DNA from: Xiphydria camelus
Lineage: Eukaryota > Arthropoda > Insecta > Hymenoptera > Xiphydriidae
Reading direction: 5' to 3'
NCBI GenBank assembly: GCA_963678675.1
Contig: OY783197.1
Coordinates: 17,788,182-17,852,181, forward strand
Length of the DNA stretch: 64,000 bases
The translations under genes and the position numbers were made by a program. This document shows positions 23,482 to 34,616 of this stretch, piece after piece. Every line of letters starts with the position of its first letter. Within the stretch, counting starts at the first letter, position 1. The notes under the pieces were generated by a model. That model was not told the origin of the DNA, did no database searches, and was given only the letters and a program-made list of their open reading frames with translations.

Positions 23482-23610
23482 GAAATCCTCGGATTTTTAA
23501 GACTGTGTTTAGGTCGTAGCACGAGGCATGGTGAGGGGATGAGGCTCGTCCTCCCATCATACCTCGTGCTACGACCTAATTAAACACAGTTTGAAAAAAC
23601 CTCGGATTTC
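23482..23610. repeat. Hairpin around GTCGTAGCACGAGG
   Basis: GAAATCCTCGG, ACTGTGTTTAGGTCGTAGCA and CGAGGCATG on the left pair with CATACCTCGTGCTACGACCT, TTAAACACAGT and CCTCGGATTTC on the right. Confidence 0.8.
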
Positions 23611-23851
23611 CGCCTTATGACATAAAATACTATGTCCCAGATTCAATTTTTTAGAAAAGTACATATGGCTATCTATTATATTATTAGATATACAACTTTG
23701 CTTCCGCCGTTTTTCTATAGATGGCTAGCGGTAAGTAGTGGTCGAAATAAATAGATCATAAACATCATGTAATAAACTTGGTCATCTGTCAGCATAACCC
23801 CGTAGAAATATTAGTAATTTATGTCTGCGTCATAAAGTTATTTTCAATTGA

Positions 23852-24302
23852 AAATGTCAATTTACGAGCCAAAATCTCGTTATTTGCGAGAGAGATTGTA
23901 ATTTTCTGCTTCAATATGAAAAAATCTGCGGCTGAGGCTCATCGAATGCTCTGAAATACTTATGGTGAGGCCGCTATTAGGCCAAGCGAACGTTGAGACG
24001 CAGTTCAGTGAGGTGACGCAGGGCGACCGTTGCCTCTATACCTATATCTATTCTATATATAGGTATAGAGGCAACGGTCGCCCTGCGTCCCCTCACTGAA
24101 CTGCGTCTCAACGTTCGCTTGGCCTTAGTGAAATAACGTGTCGTGAGTAGTTTCCACGCTTCACATAAGAACAGTGATTTTCACGTCGAAGACCGGCATA
24201 GCGGTGGAAGAGAGAAGATTTTCGAAGATGCAGAATTGGAGGCATTACTTGATGAAGACTCGTGTTAGGAAGAATTGGCACGATTATTGGGAGTAGCTCA
24301 AT
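23852..24302 (+). pseudogene. mariner transposase N-terminal fragments
   Basis: The first piece (23852 on) reads MSIYEPKSRYLRERE, then FCFNMKKSAAEAHRML, the first helix-turn-helix of mariner transposases. The second piece, after the palindrome, reads DFHVEDRHSGG, then FEDAELEALLDEDSC and EELARLLGVAQ, the second helix-turn-helix. A stop codon follows DSC and the DDE catalytic domain is gone. The two pieces flank the palindromic insertion at 23979-24125. Confidence 0.75.
23979..24125. mobile_element. Near-perfect palindrome inserted in the mariner element
   Basis: The arms are about 70 bp. The left one starts AGGCCAAGCGAACGTTGAGA and the right one ends TCTCAACGTTCGCTTGGCCT. The tip is TATACCTATATCTATTC. 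It interrupts the mariner reading frame between the two helix-turn-helix fragments. Confidence 0.9.
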
Positions 24303-24442
24303 AAACAAGCATAAATGTGTAACCAGTTTTTTAGAATAAAGCCTCGAATTTCGGGAAAAAAAACGGCGGAAGCAAAGTTCTACACCTAATAATTATCAAC
24401 GAATATTAGCTCTCCTATACCAGATGAAGCCATGGCATCCTC

Positions 24443-24980
24443 CCGACCAGAAATTTCGATACTTGTCACATCAGGGCCGAGTCAGGCAGCCGGATCTTGG
24501 AAGTCAGGCCCTTATCAGGCAACCTTACCCGGCCCTGGTCAGGTATGTAACGCATTGTCACATCAGGGCCGGGTCAGGCTGCCTTACCCGGTCCTGACGT
24601 GACAAGTATCGAAATTTCTAATCGGGCCCGGAGCCGGTTGCCGGACTCGGCCCTGATGTGACAACGCGTTACATGCTTGATCAGGGCCGGGTCAGGCTGC
24701 CTTATCCGGTCCTGACGTGACAAGTAACGAAATTTCTGGTTAGGCCCGGAGCCGGTTACCGGACTCGGCCCTGATGTGACAACGCGTTACATGCTTGATC
24801 AGGGCCGGGTCAGGCTGTCTTATCCGGTCCTGACGTGACAAGTATCGAAATTTCTGGTCGGGCCCGGATCCGGTTACCGGAGTCGGCCCTGATGTGACAA
24901 CGCGTTACATGCTTGACCAGGGCCGGATAAGGTTGCCTTATTCGGTCCTGACGTGACAAGTATCGACATTTCTGGTCGGG
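24443..24980. repeat. 118-bp tandem repeat, about 4.5 units
   Basis: GACGTGACAAGTA recurs at 24596, 24714, 24832 and 24950, exactly 118 bp apart. Each unit holds GGGCCGGGTCAGGCTG, GACTCGGCCCTGATGTGACA and AACGCGTTACATGCTTGA. Confidence 0.95.
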
Positions 24981-25263
24981 TACTCTAAATTTCCCATACG
25001 ATAATTGTTTATTTTTATATATAAACAAAATCGCTTTCAAAAATCGCTGTGGCAGACGAGTGAATTCGTCATTTCGACCCGGAGTCGGCCTGTGAACTCG
25101 TCAGTAAGGCTAGGCCGACTCCTGCCTTAGACGCTCTGTGGTCCTCTTAGGTATATAGTACTGTACCGCCGTTTTATTACCGAGAGCCGAGAGGGTCGGC
25201 GCCATCTGGCGTCAGGCCGCTACAGCGTGGATTGACTGACTGGACTAGGTTTACCGTGGATTA

Positions 25264-25712
25264 GCCTGATCAGGGCCGAGTACGGCGCAGCCACGGCAAA
25301 CCGGATCCGGCATGCCGTGCGTATGCCTTACCCGGGCCGGGTCCGGCGCAGCCACGGCAAACCGGATCCGGCATGCCGGGCGTATACCTGATCAGGGCCG
25401 GGTCTGGCGCAGCTAAGGCAAACCGGATCCGGCATGCCGGGCGTATGCCTGATCAGGGCCGGGTCCGGCGCAGCTAAGGCAAACCGGATCCGGCATGCCG
25501 GGCGTATGCCTGATCAGGGCCGGGTCCGGCGCAGCTACGGCAAACCGGATCCGGCATGCCGGGCGTATGCCTGATCAGGGCCGGGTCCGGCGCAGCTAAG
25601 GCAAACCGGATCCGGTATGCCGGGCGTATGCCTGATCAGGGCCGGGTCCGGCGCAGCTAAGGCAAACCGGATCCGGCATGCCGGGCGTATGCCTGATCAG
25701 GGTCTGATGTGA
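25264..25712. repeat. 61-bp tandem repeat, about 7 units
   Basis: GCCTGATCAGGGCCGGGT and its variants recur every 61 bp from 25264 to 25691. Each unit contains CGGCGCAGCTAAGGCAAACC and GGATCCGGCATGCCGGGCGT. Units 3 to 7 are almost identical. Confidence 0.95.
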
Positions 25713-26002
25713 CAACCGGCATGTCAAGCCAAATTTCTGGTCGGACTCATATAACTACTCTACGACCTCCATACTTAACAGTCGCCTGAACGTTTCTTGG
25801 GTCTAACTCAATATATTGGCATATCTCCGCACTCGAATACGGCCACCACAATAAAAAATATTAAATTTACCTTTCTCTAAGCATAGTATAGTCTCTCGGG
25901 ATGCTATATATATGCTATTTATAAGGTCTAGTTTTTTTCGATTTGCGTCACTAGCGAACAATTACTTTCTTGCGATTCTCAATTAGTAATGGGTTCGTTT
26001 AA

Positions 26003-26522
26003 CCCTTAATTTGGCAGTGTATCTCATAAGATACATTGTTTTTTCTTAACTCAAAACATACTAAAAATCCTTAACCTCATACATTTTCTAGTCTAGGATA
26101 CTTATAAATAGCTTAATAGATATACCCACAAATAGCTCGTTGCTCCATTTAGTGTTAACCACGGTAACTACATGTCAGTGAAGAAACATGGACGCTAGTT
26201 GCAGCGGGTGGTGCACGCTACAGGTAAGTTTGGTGGTGCACGCCATAGGTAAGTTTTGGGTATTTAACACGTGAATGAAACAATTGCTTCATGAACTTTG
26301 TAGTTTTACTTCAAACTAAGCAATCTATCCAATAATATACAATATATTGTCAAATTATTTTCTTGCAGTTAATAAATTTATTCCTATACATACAATTTGA
26401 ATTTTATTCCTATCGGTTTAAATTTTACTTTTTTGTCATAAATGTGTTTAGTAAGCACCAATTGATAAAAAAAAACATAATTATCCCACTAAAAAATGTT
26501 TTATTAACATCTGCCTTAAGGG
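26003..26522. mobile_element. piggyBac-type MITE
   Basis: TTAA flanks both ends (25999-26002 and 26523-26526). The ends are CCCTTAATTTGGCAG and CTGCCTTAAGGG. The interior includes a chance + strand frame but no transposase signature. Confidence 0.8.
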
Positions 26523-26719
26523 TTAAGGACCTGACGTATATCGCAACCGGATGTACTCTTCTACGTTATTTTTCTTCCTTCATCTGTGTAATTATCGCCG
26601 TGAAAGTCACTTTTAGATTTGCTTTCACTACATCCATTATTTCTTGCTCCACCTGTTCGCAAGTTTACGTAGCCGGCCACTACGCTGATGATTTTTTAAT
26701 TTTTCTTTACTTTTAAACC

Positions 26720-27215
26720 GTCGATTAAAATTCCCTATTGTATACCGACTTCTGTCTATCACTACCGTAATTTCTGCATATGATTTATATCTCTCGATGT
26801 AAATTCCATTAAATTTTTATGGTCGGATTGGAAAGAAAGGATTGATAACATCGCAAGATAAATATGTCAGAATAAAAGGCATGCCATATCGTCTGAAATT
26901 ACATGAAAGCTAGTGTAGGTACTCAGCGCTATAGAGACTAAAAGAAGTAATTCGAAGAAAAGGTTATGCAACAAAGCATTATTTATCGTTTAATCATAAG
27001 TGTGCCAATACTTTTGTTCGTTCTCGAACGAACATCGAAAGATGTATATTTATACGATTTGTTTTTTTTTCTCTAAATCCTTCCAGTTTTATGCTGTATA
27101 TTTTTATGATAGAATAAACTTAAATTGCACGCAGTGACTTTTTGAAGATTATTATCATTTATTTCTCGATGGGCAGCATTTTCTCTCGAATCATCTCGCT
27201 GTTCCGATACTTTTG
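26720..27215 (+). pseudogene. Tc1-like transposon remnant, right copy (inverted to 22262-23230)
   Basis: It matches the left copy in reverse: GGCATGCCATATCGTCTGAA corresponds to the WHAISS coding part, and GTGCCAATACTTTTGTTCG, GATTTGTTTTTTTTTCTCTA and ATTTATTTCTCGATGG follow the 3' flank. The reading frame is broken. Confidence 0.65.
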
Positions 27216-27224
27216 TTTTTGTTA

Positions 27225-27391
27225 GGAAAGAAACTTGAATCACTATTATCTCATTATCTATGAGCTTTTGACTTATTTTTCATAATACTTTTCTGACGAC
27301 TATATTTGTATCTACAACAAAGCCTTGTATAGATGTAAGTCAAAAGTTCACAGATAATGAGATAATAGTGATTGAAGTTTTTTTTTCAGCA
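27225..27391. mobile_element. MITE family, copy 2
   Basis: Inverted ends are TTGAATCACTATTATCTCAT and ATGAGATAATAGTGATTGAA, then CTATGAGCTTTTGACTTA against TAAGTCAAAAGTTCACAGAT. A related copy is at 21272-21401. Confidence 0.8.
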
Positions 27392-27394
27392 AGT

Positions 27395-29280
27395 AAGTTT
27401 AGCCTCATTTGGTAGATATGTTTATATAAATGCAGCTTCACAAATCCATCGAGATACGAGTTTTTTACGACGGAAAAATAAACGGATTGATATTCCAGAA
27501 CGCCTTTAACGAGACTTCGCGTATAATCATAGAATATCGAAATAAATATTCTCAACGAGCTTACATACATACCTATACCAAACAAAGCTCTTTCCACTCG
27601 ACGGAGAGAAATGAAGCTTCACGCTCCGCGTCGATATCCCACCGTGGGAGCGCCGTCGAAGGTGCAAATGAGGGCCTTAATTTTCTCGGCTTTCTTTCGT
27701 TCGTTGATACAGCTGCGAGGAGCGGCTATAGACGACCCCAGACGTCACGGATTACGTCCGGAAACTCGTAAAAGGAGATATTCGGGGATATACAGGTATG
27801 CGCGCGGGACGTTCGGAGTGAGTCAACATGAAAAATTGCTATCCTCTCTATTACCGCTATGCTTTTGTTTGCCCTGTTCGTTGCCCGAATGATATAATGC
27901 AAACAGTCACTGATCTGAATAAGTCTCGTTACGAGCGACGATTCGATCCCGCGGCGGTGAGAGTCGGCGTCGAAGAGCTCGGCTCGAACGACGCGCGTCG
28001 CCCTGTGTCGACCGTATCGACAAAAATTCCTATCGACACTTGATCGTGATCGTAGAATTTTTGTCCAACGATTAGAAACAAGGGCGTATCAGCCGCCAGG
28101 TGTGTTCGCCGAAGAGATTCCATCGGTTCTCGCGTCGACGCGAAGACGAGCGATGCTCGAGTATTTTTACCGCACCCGAGAAGTAACAATTTAGCAAATG
28201 ACAGAGGTAGATGTGGTTAGAAAAGAAAGGAGAGGAAGAAACGGAAGCCGAGACAATTCCGCGTATCGCGCAGGTGGCTTTTTCCAGGGGCTCACCTGTA
28301 TCTATCTTCCAGCTCCGTTCTATCGTGTTTTCCATTCGCGCCGTCGCACAGTGCTTTATCCAGTGGACAAAAATCAGATTTTTACTTACGCGATATAGAA
28401 AAACGAATTCGTTGAAATCAAAAAGTAATGCCCCTTATACCCACACCTATCCGTTTCTGAACAACTGAATCACCGTTGTCATGCAAATAAATAAAGAAAG
28501 ACGCGTCACACAGCGTAAACATTCTCGTCTCAACAGAATTACGAACTTCTTTCTAGAAATTATTTTAAATGTGTATGTAATCTACACAAGGTAAGGGAAT
28601 TTTTATTCACTTTATGTAAATAAGAAAAGGGTTGACATACCGAAAAAAATATTCGTAAAACTTATATTTCTTATGTTTTTACACATATGATTGCGGAGAC
28701 TATTTCTCAAAATAATCCAAAAACCTCTTTTTCAGTTTAGTATTTTATTAAAGCTTGTACATTCCTCTTAATACCTATATATCGTTTCATTTGCTCAGGG
28801 CTGCTCAAACCAAACTATAGATATTTTCGTTATGAGGGCGCGAAACACCCGAATGATGAATTCTATTTTTTGTCACTAACAATAAGTATCAAATACGAGG
28901 TTGACGGGATTCGAGGAGGGGTGTTGGCGGGGATGTTGCCCCCCCCCCCCCTCCAACACCCCATACAAACAAAAAAATCATAAGTATTTTTTAAAGTAAA
29001 AAGAAATGTTGGAATTTGGCAATTTAACTTTATTTGAATTTCACGCGTCCCTGCGGTTGGTAGTAGCTTTCTCTTTGATATTTATGTTATATATGTGTGT
29101 ATATGTGTATTCTACGCTTCGCGGTTTCTAGAATAAAACGTCGTATTTCGTATGGAAGCATTTTTCCTTAATTTCGTGAGCCCTGCCAAATCGAACCAGA
29201 AATAAATAAACAAACAAACAAAGAACTTTAGAACAAAATTTAAATGTTTATTATTTTGAATTTTTGCAAATATAACTTCA
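27395..29280. other. Intergenic DNA, no gene recognised
   Basis: Moderately CpG-rich at 27600-28340 with chance overlapping frames on both strands; AT-rich after. A run of 13 C lies at 28939-28951. Confidence 0.4.
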
Positions 29281-29286
29281 TATTCT

Positions 29287-29435
29287 CGTAATCAGCGACC
29301 CAAGACATCCCCCTATATCAAATTTGGCATGAATCCGTCGATTTTCTAAAATCTCGTCCGCCTTATTGGATCCGCCATCTAGAATTTTTGAAATCTGACT
29401 TCAGATTCGTGATCAGCGACCCAAAAAACCTCCTT
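29287..29435. repeat. 120-bp repeat class, single plus partial unit
   Basis: The stretch contains AATCAGCGACCC, TCAAATTTGGCATGAATCCG, AAATCTCGTCCGCC and CTGACTTCAGATTCGTGATC, in the same order as at 33386-33614. Confidence 0.8.
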
Positions 29436-31758
29436 AACAATCACTTATTTACTGTTTGATTAACCGTCAAGAGGAATTTATATTTTTGTCCACTCTCCCA
29501 TATACCGAGGAGCACTGTGCGTCGTAACTCTGCGAGGGCGTGGCGAGAGCCTCGCGATTAAATGAGATTCGAATAGCAACTGCGATGCTGGTTCTACCGA
29601 TAATAACGTAAAAGGAGCGGCCGAACGTCGATTATACGCGGTGTACGCACGGACGTGGTATAAAAAATTTCCCTAACGGCGATGAGTACTCGTAATTCAG
29701 CACGAGCTTCGTTAAAGGACGAGGAGTGTAATTAATGTACTGCACTTCGAGTGGCACCGTTGGCGATTACGGCGTATAATATGGCACTTCGACTCCTCGG
29801 TCAAAAATAACGGGGCGATCGCGATCGCGCGGAGGAAAAAAGAAACGAGAAAGCGAAGGTCGTACGTGCGACAAGTGCATTTCATAGTCGCAGGTGCACG
29901 CCGTTTCTGCGCGCGCGACGCAGGGGAAACCGGGGGTTAATCGTCGCGCGGGTTTCGTTCCGCGCAAAATAAAGCGAAACGCTCCGCATAGTTCCTCCCT
30001 CCTCCTCGTCTCTCTGGCATCGTAACGACACGTATATGCGTGTAACTGTTCAGCTTCTGCCGAAGCCACATCGACGAGGAGTATCCCCGGGAATCTATAT
30101 CCGGGCGATTCTCCCAATATGATATTTATTCATATAACCTATTTTTATTACAAAACTCTATGTTTACTTGGTGTTTTCTTTTAGAATAAAGAACTTTTTT
30201 AATAGCTAGAGAGAACATCCTAATACACGGATTTAAAATAAAAACCTCAATACTTTTTTATTATCAAGTTTTCTCACGAAAAATCATTCTTCTGAATTGT
30301 AACCCTCAACCTTATCGTATCTGTAGCATAAGAAATAGCTATTATTACCATTAGAGAACAGTGAAATATATTTGATTTTCTCAAATAATTAGATATTTAT
30401 AACTCTTCCCCTAAAAATTAAGACAATGATATTGATGGCTCTAATAAAATTAATCTAAATCTTGTAACCCACTTCGTCGATCATTCCTCTGGTCCGATGT
30501 AAATGATTTAATGGTAATGTAATGGATGGCGCTGGGTAGTCATAGTGAGCGGTATAGGACCATTTAGATGACATTTAATCTAAGTTGAGTGATTGTTACT
30601 GCCTGATTCTATTGTCCATTCTTATTATATGCATCTTATGGTATAAACTGATAGTGTCACAAGCGACCCAGTCATTCCTCTGGTATAAGTACTGTAAATA
30701 TATTTTCAACTCGAAAGTCTCACTGTAATTAATATAATGTAAACTAGTGATTCTCTACTCAAACCCTATACTTGAGGTTAGAAAAACATTTAATCGCTAC
30801 ATGTGGTTTTAAAACCCACCAAAATTATCATTCCTCTCTGGCCTTAGGAAATTTCATATGTGAATTTCGAAGACGTAGTAGCCATTTTACCCTCTCCAAT
30901 AATAATTTATCATCAGTGCAAACATTATTATCAGTTTGATAAAGTCATTGATGTTTTTGAGCAGGGATAGTCAATATTTTTGTAGTTATTTTGCTCCTGA
31001 TTATTTATAAGTTCGAAACCCAAAAAGTGTATATTTTACGTATTATAATATATATGTTAGGCAAGAAACCTACTAATACTTTTTTTCTTGTGATAATATC
31101 AGCAATCAATTATTACTTAGCAAAATGTGTGCGTCATTCCCCTTCCATCTTGATATCATTCCTCTGGCAGTACCTACCATTTCTTACCAAGGCGATAAAT
31201 ACAATAAAGCTGAAAAATCTGTTTGATCTTTGAGTAATATTATAATATAATAACTCAGTCATAACCTAAACCAGTCCAATTTTATATACAAAAGTTAAAC
31301 AACTTTTTTTTTCAATTTTTTACTCAGCACAATGATCATTTTCGGAGAACCACCCATCCGCCGATCCTTCGCCTCCTCAACGACAGAAAGGCGGTACAAT
31401 TGCTCTTCCGATCGATCGGGGCACGGCACGTGTCCCGGCCATAAGCGGGCACAAATGAGCAGGCATAAAAATAAATGTCGTGCACGAAGCCTGGACTTAA
31501 ATGCTTAAATGGTGAGACAGCTGAGACGGGACGAGAGCGCACGAGTGCGCAATAAACCGGGCGAAGAGGCGCGCGAATTATTTATTATCATACACTTGAC
31601 CCAGTTCGAGGCGGGAACGCGACCGCGGCGGCTTCTTATTCCGCGGCGAGAAGCCCTTATCGCGACGGGGCACGAATACCCGTAAACAAATGGTTGGGAT
31701 AAAAATCGTCGCTTTTATAACGAAGCGAGAACGATGATTCTTCCGTTCGACCGTTACG
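29436..31758. other. Intergenic DNA with a recurring 12-mer
   Basis: A CpG-rich part lies at 29500-30110. Between 30480 and 31170 the word TCATTCCTCTGG occurs at 30481, 30672 and 31156 and as TCATTCCTCTCTGG at 30828. No gene recognised. Confidence 0.4.
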
Positions 31759-32452
31759 CACTGGGAGAAATAATTGCTGGTGTCAAAAAAATATGCCTTG
31801 AATCAAAAACACATGATCTTGCAAATTTTTAAGAATACAGAGTCTTGGTCGAAGAATATACCGGGTGATTCTTTAATATTGCGACAAACGTCAAGGACAG
31901 GGTCCTTGGATGAAAATAAGAAAAAAAGTTCCTGAGAACATGGGTCCGGAAACGCTGAGTTTCGAAGAAACAGAGGGTGTTCATTTTAATACAAATTTTC
32001 TATACTAATAATAGGAAGTATATTTTTGCAGAGCTTCCATTTTATTCATTTTTTGCAATAGGGTCTTCTTAGGAGTATTACATATCATTTCAGAAGAAGG
32101 GATGCGTCATTGCGTTAAAAATTTTTTTTTCATAAGGCATTTAAAAATGCTATTCTGAAACTCAGCGTTTCCGGACCCATGTTCATAGGAACATTTTTTC
32201 TTATTTTCATCCAAGGAACCCATCCTTGAAGTTTGTCGCAATATTAAAGAATCACCCGGTATATTTTTGATTCAAGAGTATCTTCGTTGGAACGAAACAT
32301 TTTTTCTGTGTGAAAAAAGCAACTAGGTACTCGAGCTTGTCGAGTATTGTTCCGCGCGAAGAAAACCGTGGCTTGTGAGCCCGGAATTATATCCTGTTTT
32401 TGATCGAAGAAAACATTATTTTGGCACCAGTAATAATTATTCCTCTCGGTGT
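31759..32452. mobile_element. Inverted-repeat element hosting another MITE
   Basis: Outer ends are CACTGGGAGAAATAATTGCT and TAATAATTATTCCTCTCGGTG-like sequence, inverted, with GGTGTCAAAA against TTTTGGCACC inside. The element is split by 31861-32259. Confidence 0.75.
31861..32259. mobile_element. MITE nested in the previous element
   Basis: Ends CCGGGTGATTCTTTAATATT and AATATTAAAGAATCACCCGG are perfectly inverted and flanked by TATA. The arms continue with GGGTCCGGAAACGCTGAGTT and its inverse for about 130 bp. Confidence 0.9.
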
Positions 32453-32636
32453 AGATAGATGCTCGCCCACCGACGTAACGATGGAACGATTCGAATCGAT
32501 TTAGCTTGCAATTTGCTAGATTCGCGCGTGGCGAGTTGGTCTCGTATCCAGGCGCACGGTTTTGACATATATATACCGCCGAAAGAAATACGCACGAGAG
32601 AGAGGCGCTCCTCCGACTTTCCTATCTCGCGATAGG

Positions 32637-34336
32637 TACTGGGTACGGTTGAAACAATTTAGTTTATATCGTTAATAGCATTGTCATTAATAAACCAATC
32701 GATGATCGAGATATGTTAAATAAAAGAGCGTATTTCTATCTACTAATGAGAAGTACCATTTGAGTAGGCCCGGTATTTTATTTGTAATATAATATCAAAT
32801 TAAGAAAATATCTGATTCGTTTCAACCGTCCCCATACCAGGGGCGATTGAAACAGCGATTGAGGTTAGTTGAAACGCAAATAATACACAATATATCTAAT
32901 ATTAGACATAATATGTTTTATTTATTATTTATTATCATTTTAAGAGTGATTATGGCACCCTTTAACAATATAAATCAATCATCATTATTTAAAGATACAA
33001 CTTAACAATATTTAACGCGTCAGCACTCGCGCCAGATATCATGATTTTCAAAAGGTTAATGAACCTTAACCAAATTCAGTATAGGAGGTTTTTTGGGTCG
33101 CTGATCATGAATCTGAAGTCTGATTTCAAAAACTCAAGATGGCTGATCCAATATGGCGGACGAGATTTTCGAAAATCGACGGATTTATGCCAAATTTGGT
33201 AAAGAGAGGTTCTTAGGGTCGCTGATCACGAATCTGAAGTCAGATTTCAACAATTCAAGATGGCGGATCCAATATGGCGGATGAGAATTTCGAAAATCGA
33301 CGGATTCATGCCAAATTTGGTATAGGGAGGTTTTTTGGGTCACTAATTACGAATATGAAGTTATATTTGTAAAAATTCAAAATTTTCGAAAATCTCGTCC
33401 GCCATATTGGATCCGCTATCTTGAATTGTTTAAATCTGACTTCAGATTCGTGATCAGCGACCCAAGAAACCCCCTATACCAAATTTGGCATAAATACGTC
33501 GATTTTCAAAAATCTCGTGCGCCATATTGGATCCTCCATCTTGAATTTTTGAAATCCGACTTCAGATTCGTGATCAGCCGGCCAAAAAACCACCTATACC
33601 GAATCTAGTTTAAATCCATTAACTTTTTGAAAATCATAATCTCTGGCTGGTTTTTTGAGATTTAAAAAAAATGTGATGTGATAGATAAATTTTAAAACCG
33701 GATTCGTGATCAGAAGGTAAAATTACCACAGATAACATATATCGCATCAAATATATACCCCACTTTTTTTTGTGTGACTGTGTTGTTTTGCCAAAACAAA
33801 AACAGTAGGTAATAAAGTTTTTTAGTAATTGATATCTACTGATAGGGAGAGCAATTATCTATAAAATGATACCAAGTTCATGTGGTGTAACTGCGTTGTT
33901 TGTGCTAAAAAGGGATCCAAACATGGGGTCCACATCCACAAGGGATCCGATATGATATTGTTTCAACCGTGCCCAACCCCCCTTTATGTACAAAACAGTT
34001 TATAGTAATGATGACAATAATTTCACTCTAAAACTAATCACTCTGCCATATTCTACAAGCTTCATTTCAAACACAAAAAAACAGTCAATACTCTCACTTT
34101 AATAAAAGCCTTAATAATTGCAAAAATCTTCGAACAAAAATATTTACTTTTACTTCTTCAAACACAATAGGGCCTCCTATAAACATTTACAGCACGTTAT
34201 GAGACACGCAATACTGAAATTCGTGCTCGGCCTTGTTTTTCACTTCGTTCGTCTCTTGCACCCCCCACCTTACCACACACGGTTCGAAAATATTCACTCT
34301 GTTTTAACCGTCCTTTGTTTCAACCGTACCCAGTCT
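32637..34336. mobile_element. Inverted-end element carrying the 120-bp repeats
   Basis: The left end TACTGGGTACGGTTGAAACA is matched by GTTTCAACCGTACCCAGT at 34316-34335. Degenerate internal copies of the end (GTTTCAACCGTCC, GCGATTGAAAC, GTTTCAACCGTGCCC) occur near 32823, 32848 and 33960. No transposase was recognised, so it is probably non-autonomous. Confidence 0.7.
33088..33614. repeat. 120-121-bp repeat in head-to-head arrangement
   Basis: Three units in one orientation start at 33095, 33216 and 33337 (GGGTCGCTGATCA or variant, 121 bp apart). From about 33386 two units follow in the other orientation. In that orientation the frame 33426-33608 reads KSDFRFVISDP, then PYWILHLEFL, and repeats with a 40-residue period. 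Confidence 0.85.
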
Positions 34337-34448
34337 ACCTACAGACGGTCGAACGGAAAGGCGAGAACGAAAGGGAGAGACGACGACGCGCAACGACGCG
34401 CGGGATTCAGGCCACGCGGAAGCGGAGCGCGACGAGACGAGGGAATAA

Positions 34449-34608
34449 TCTGCACACAGAGCGTATCGTCATAGACGCGTACAAGGTTCGTCCTGCAGCG
34501 ACGATTCCTATTCGATGGACGGGGCGTGTACAGTCTTCTAGACGTATAGGAATCGTCGCTGCAGGACGAATCTTGTACGCGTCTATGACGATACGCTCCG
34601 TGTGCAGA
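34449..34608. repeat. Palindrome with 63-bp arms
   Basis: The left arm runs from TCTGCACACAGAGCGTATCG to GACGATTCCTAT. The right arm runs from ATAGGAATCGTCGCTGCAGG to GATACGCTCCGTGTGCAGA. There are about two mismatches and a loop of about 33 nt. The open frames here on both strands mirror each other because of the palindrome and are not genes. Confidence 0.9.
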
Positions 34609-34616
34609 CGGCCTAA

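Larger units (their letters stand above)
23684..24389 (+). mobile_element. mariner element, DDE region deleted, with nested palindrome
   Basis: Inverted ends TTAGATATACAACTTTGCTT (left) and AAGCAAAGTTCTACACCTAA (right) share ACTTTGCTTCCGCCGTTTTT. The interior keeps the N-terminal part of a mariner transposase in two pieces. The catalytic domain is absent. Confidence 0.8.
24443..25744. mobile_element. GC-rich element built from two minisatellites
   Basis: The outer ends are inverted: CCGACCAGAAATTTCGATAC on the left and CCAAATTTCTGGTCGG on the right. The body holds a 118-bp tandem array (24443-24980), a unique middle (24981-25263) and a 61-bp tandem array (25264-25712). No protein-coding frame runs across it. 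Confidence 0.75.
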
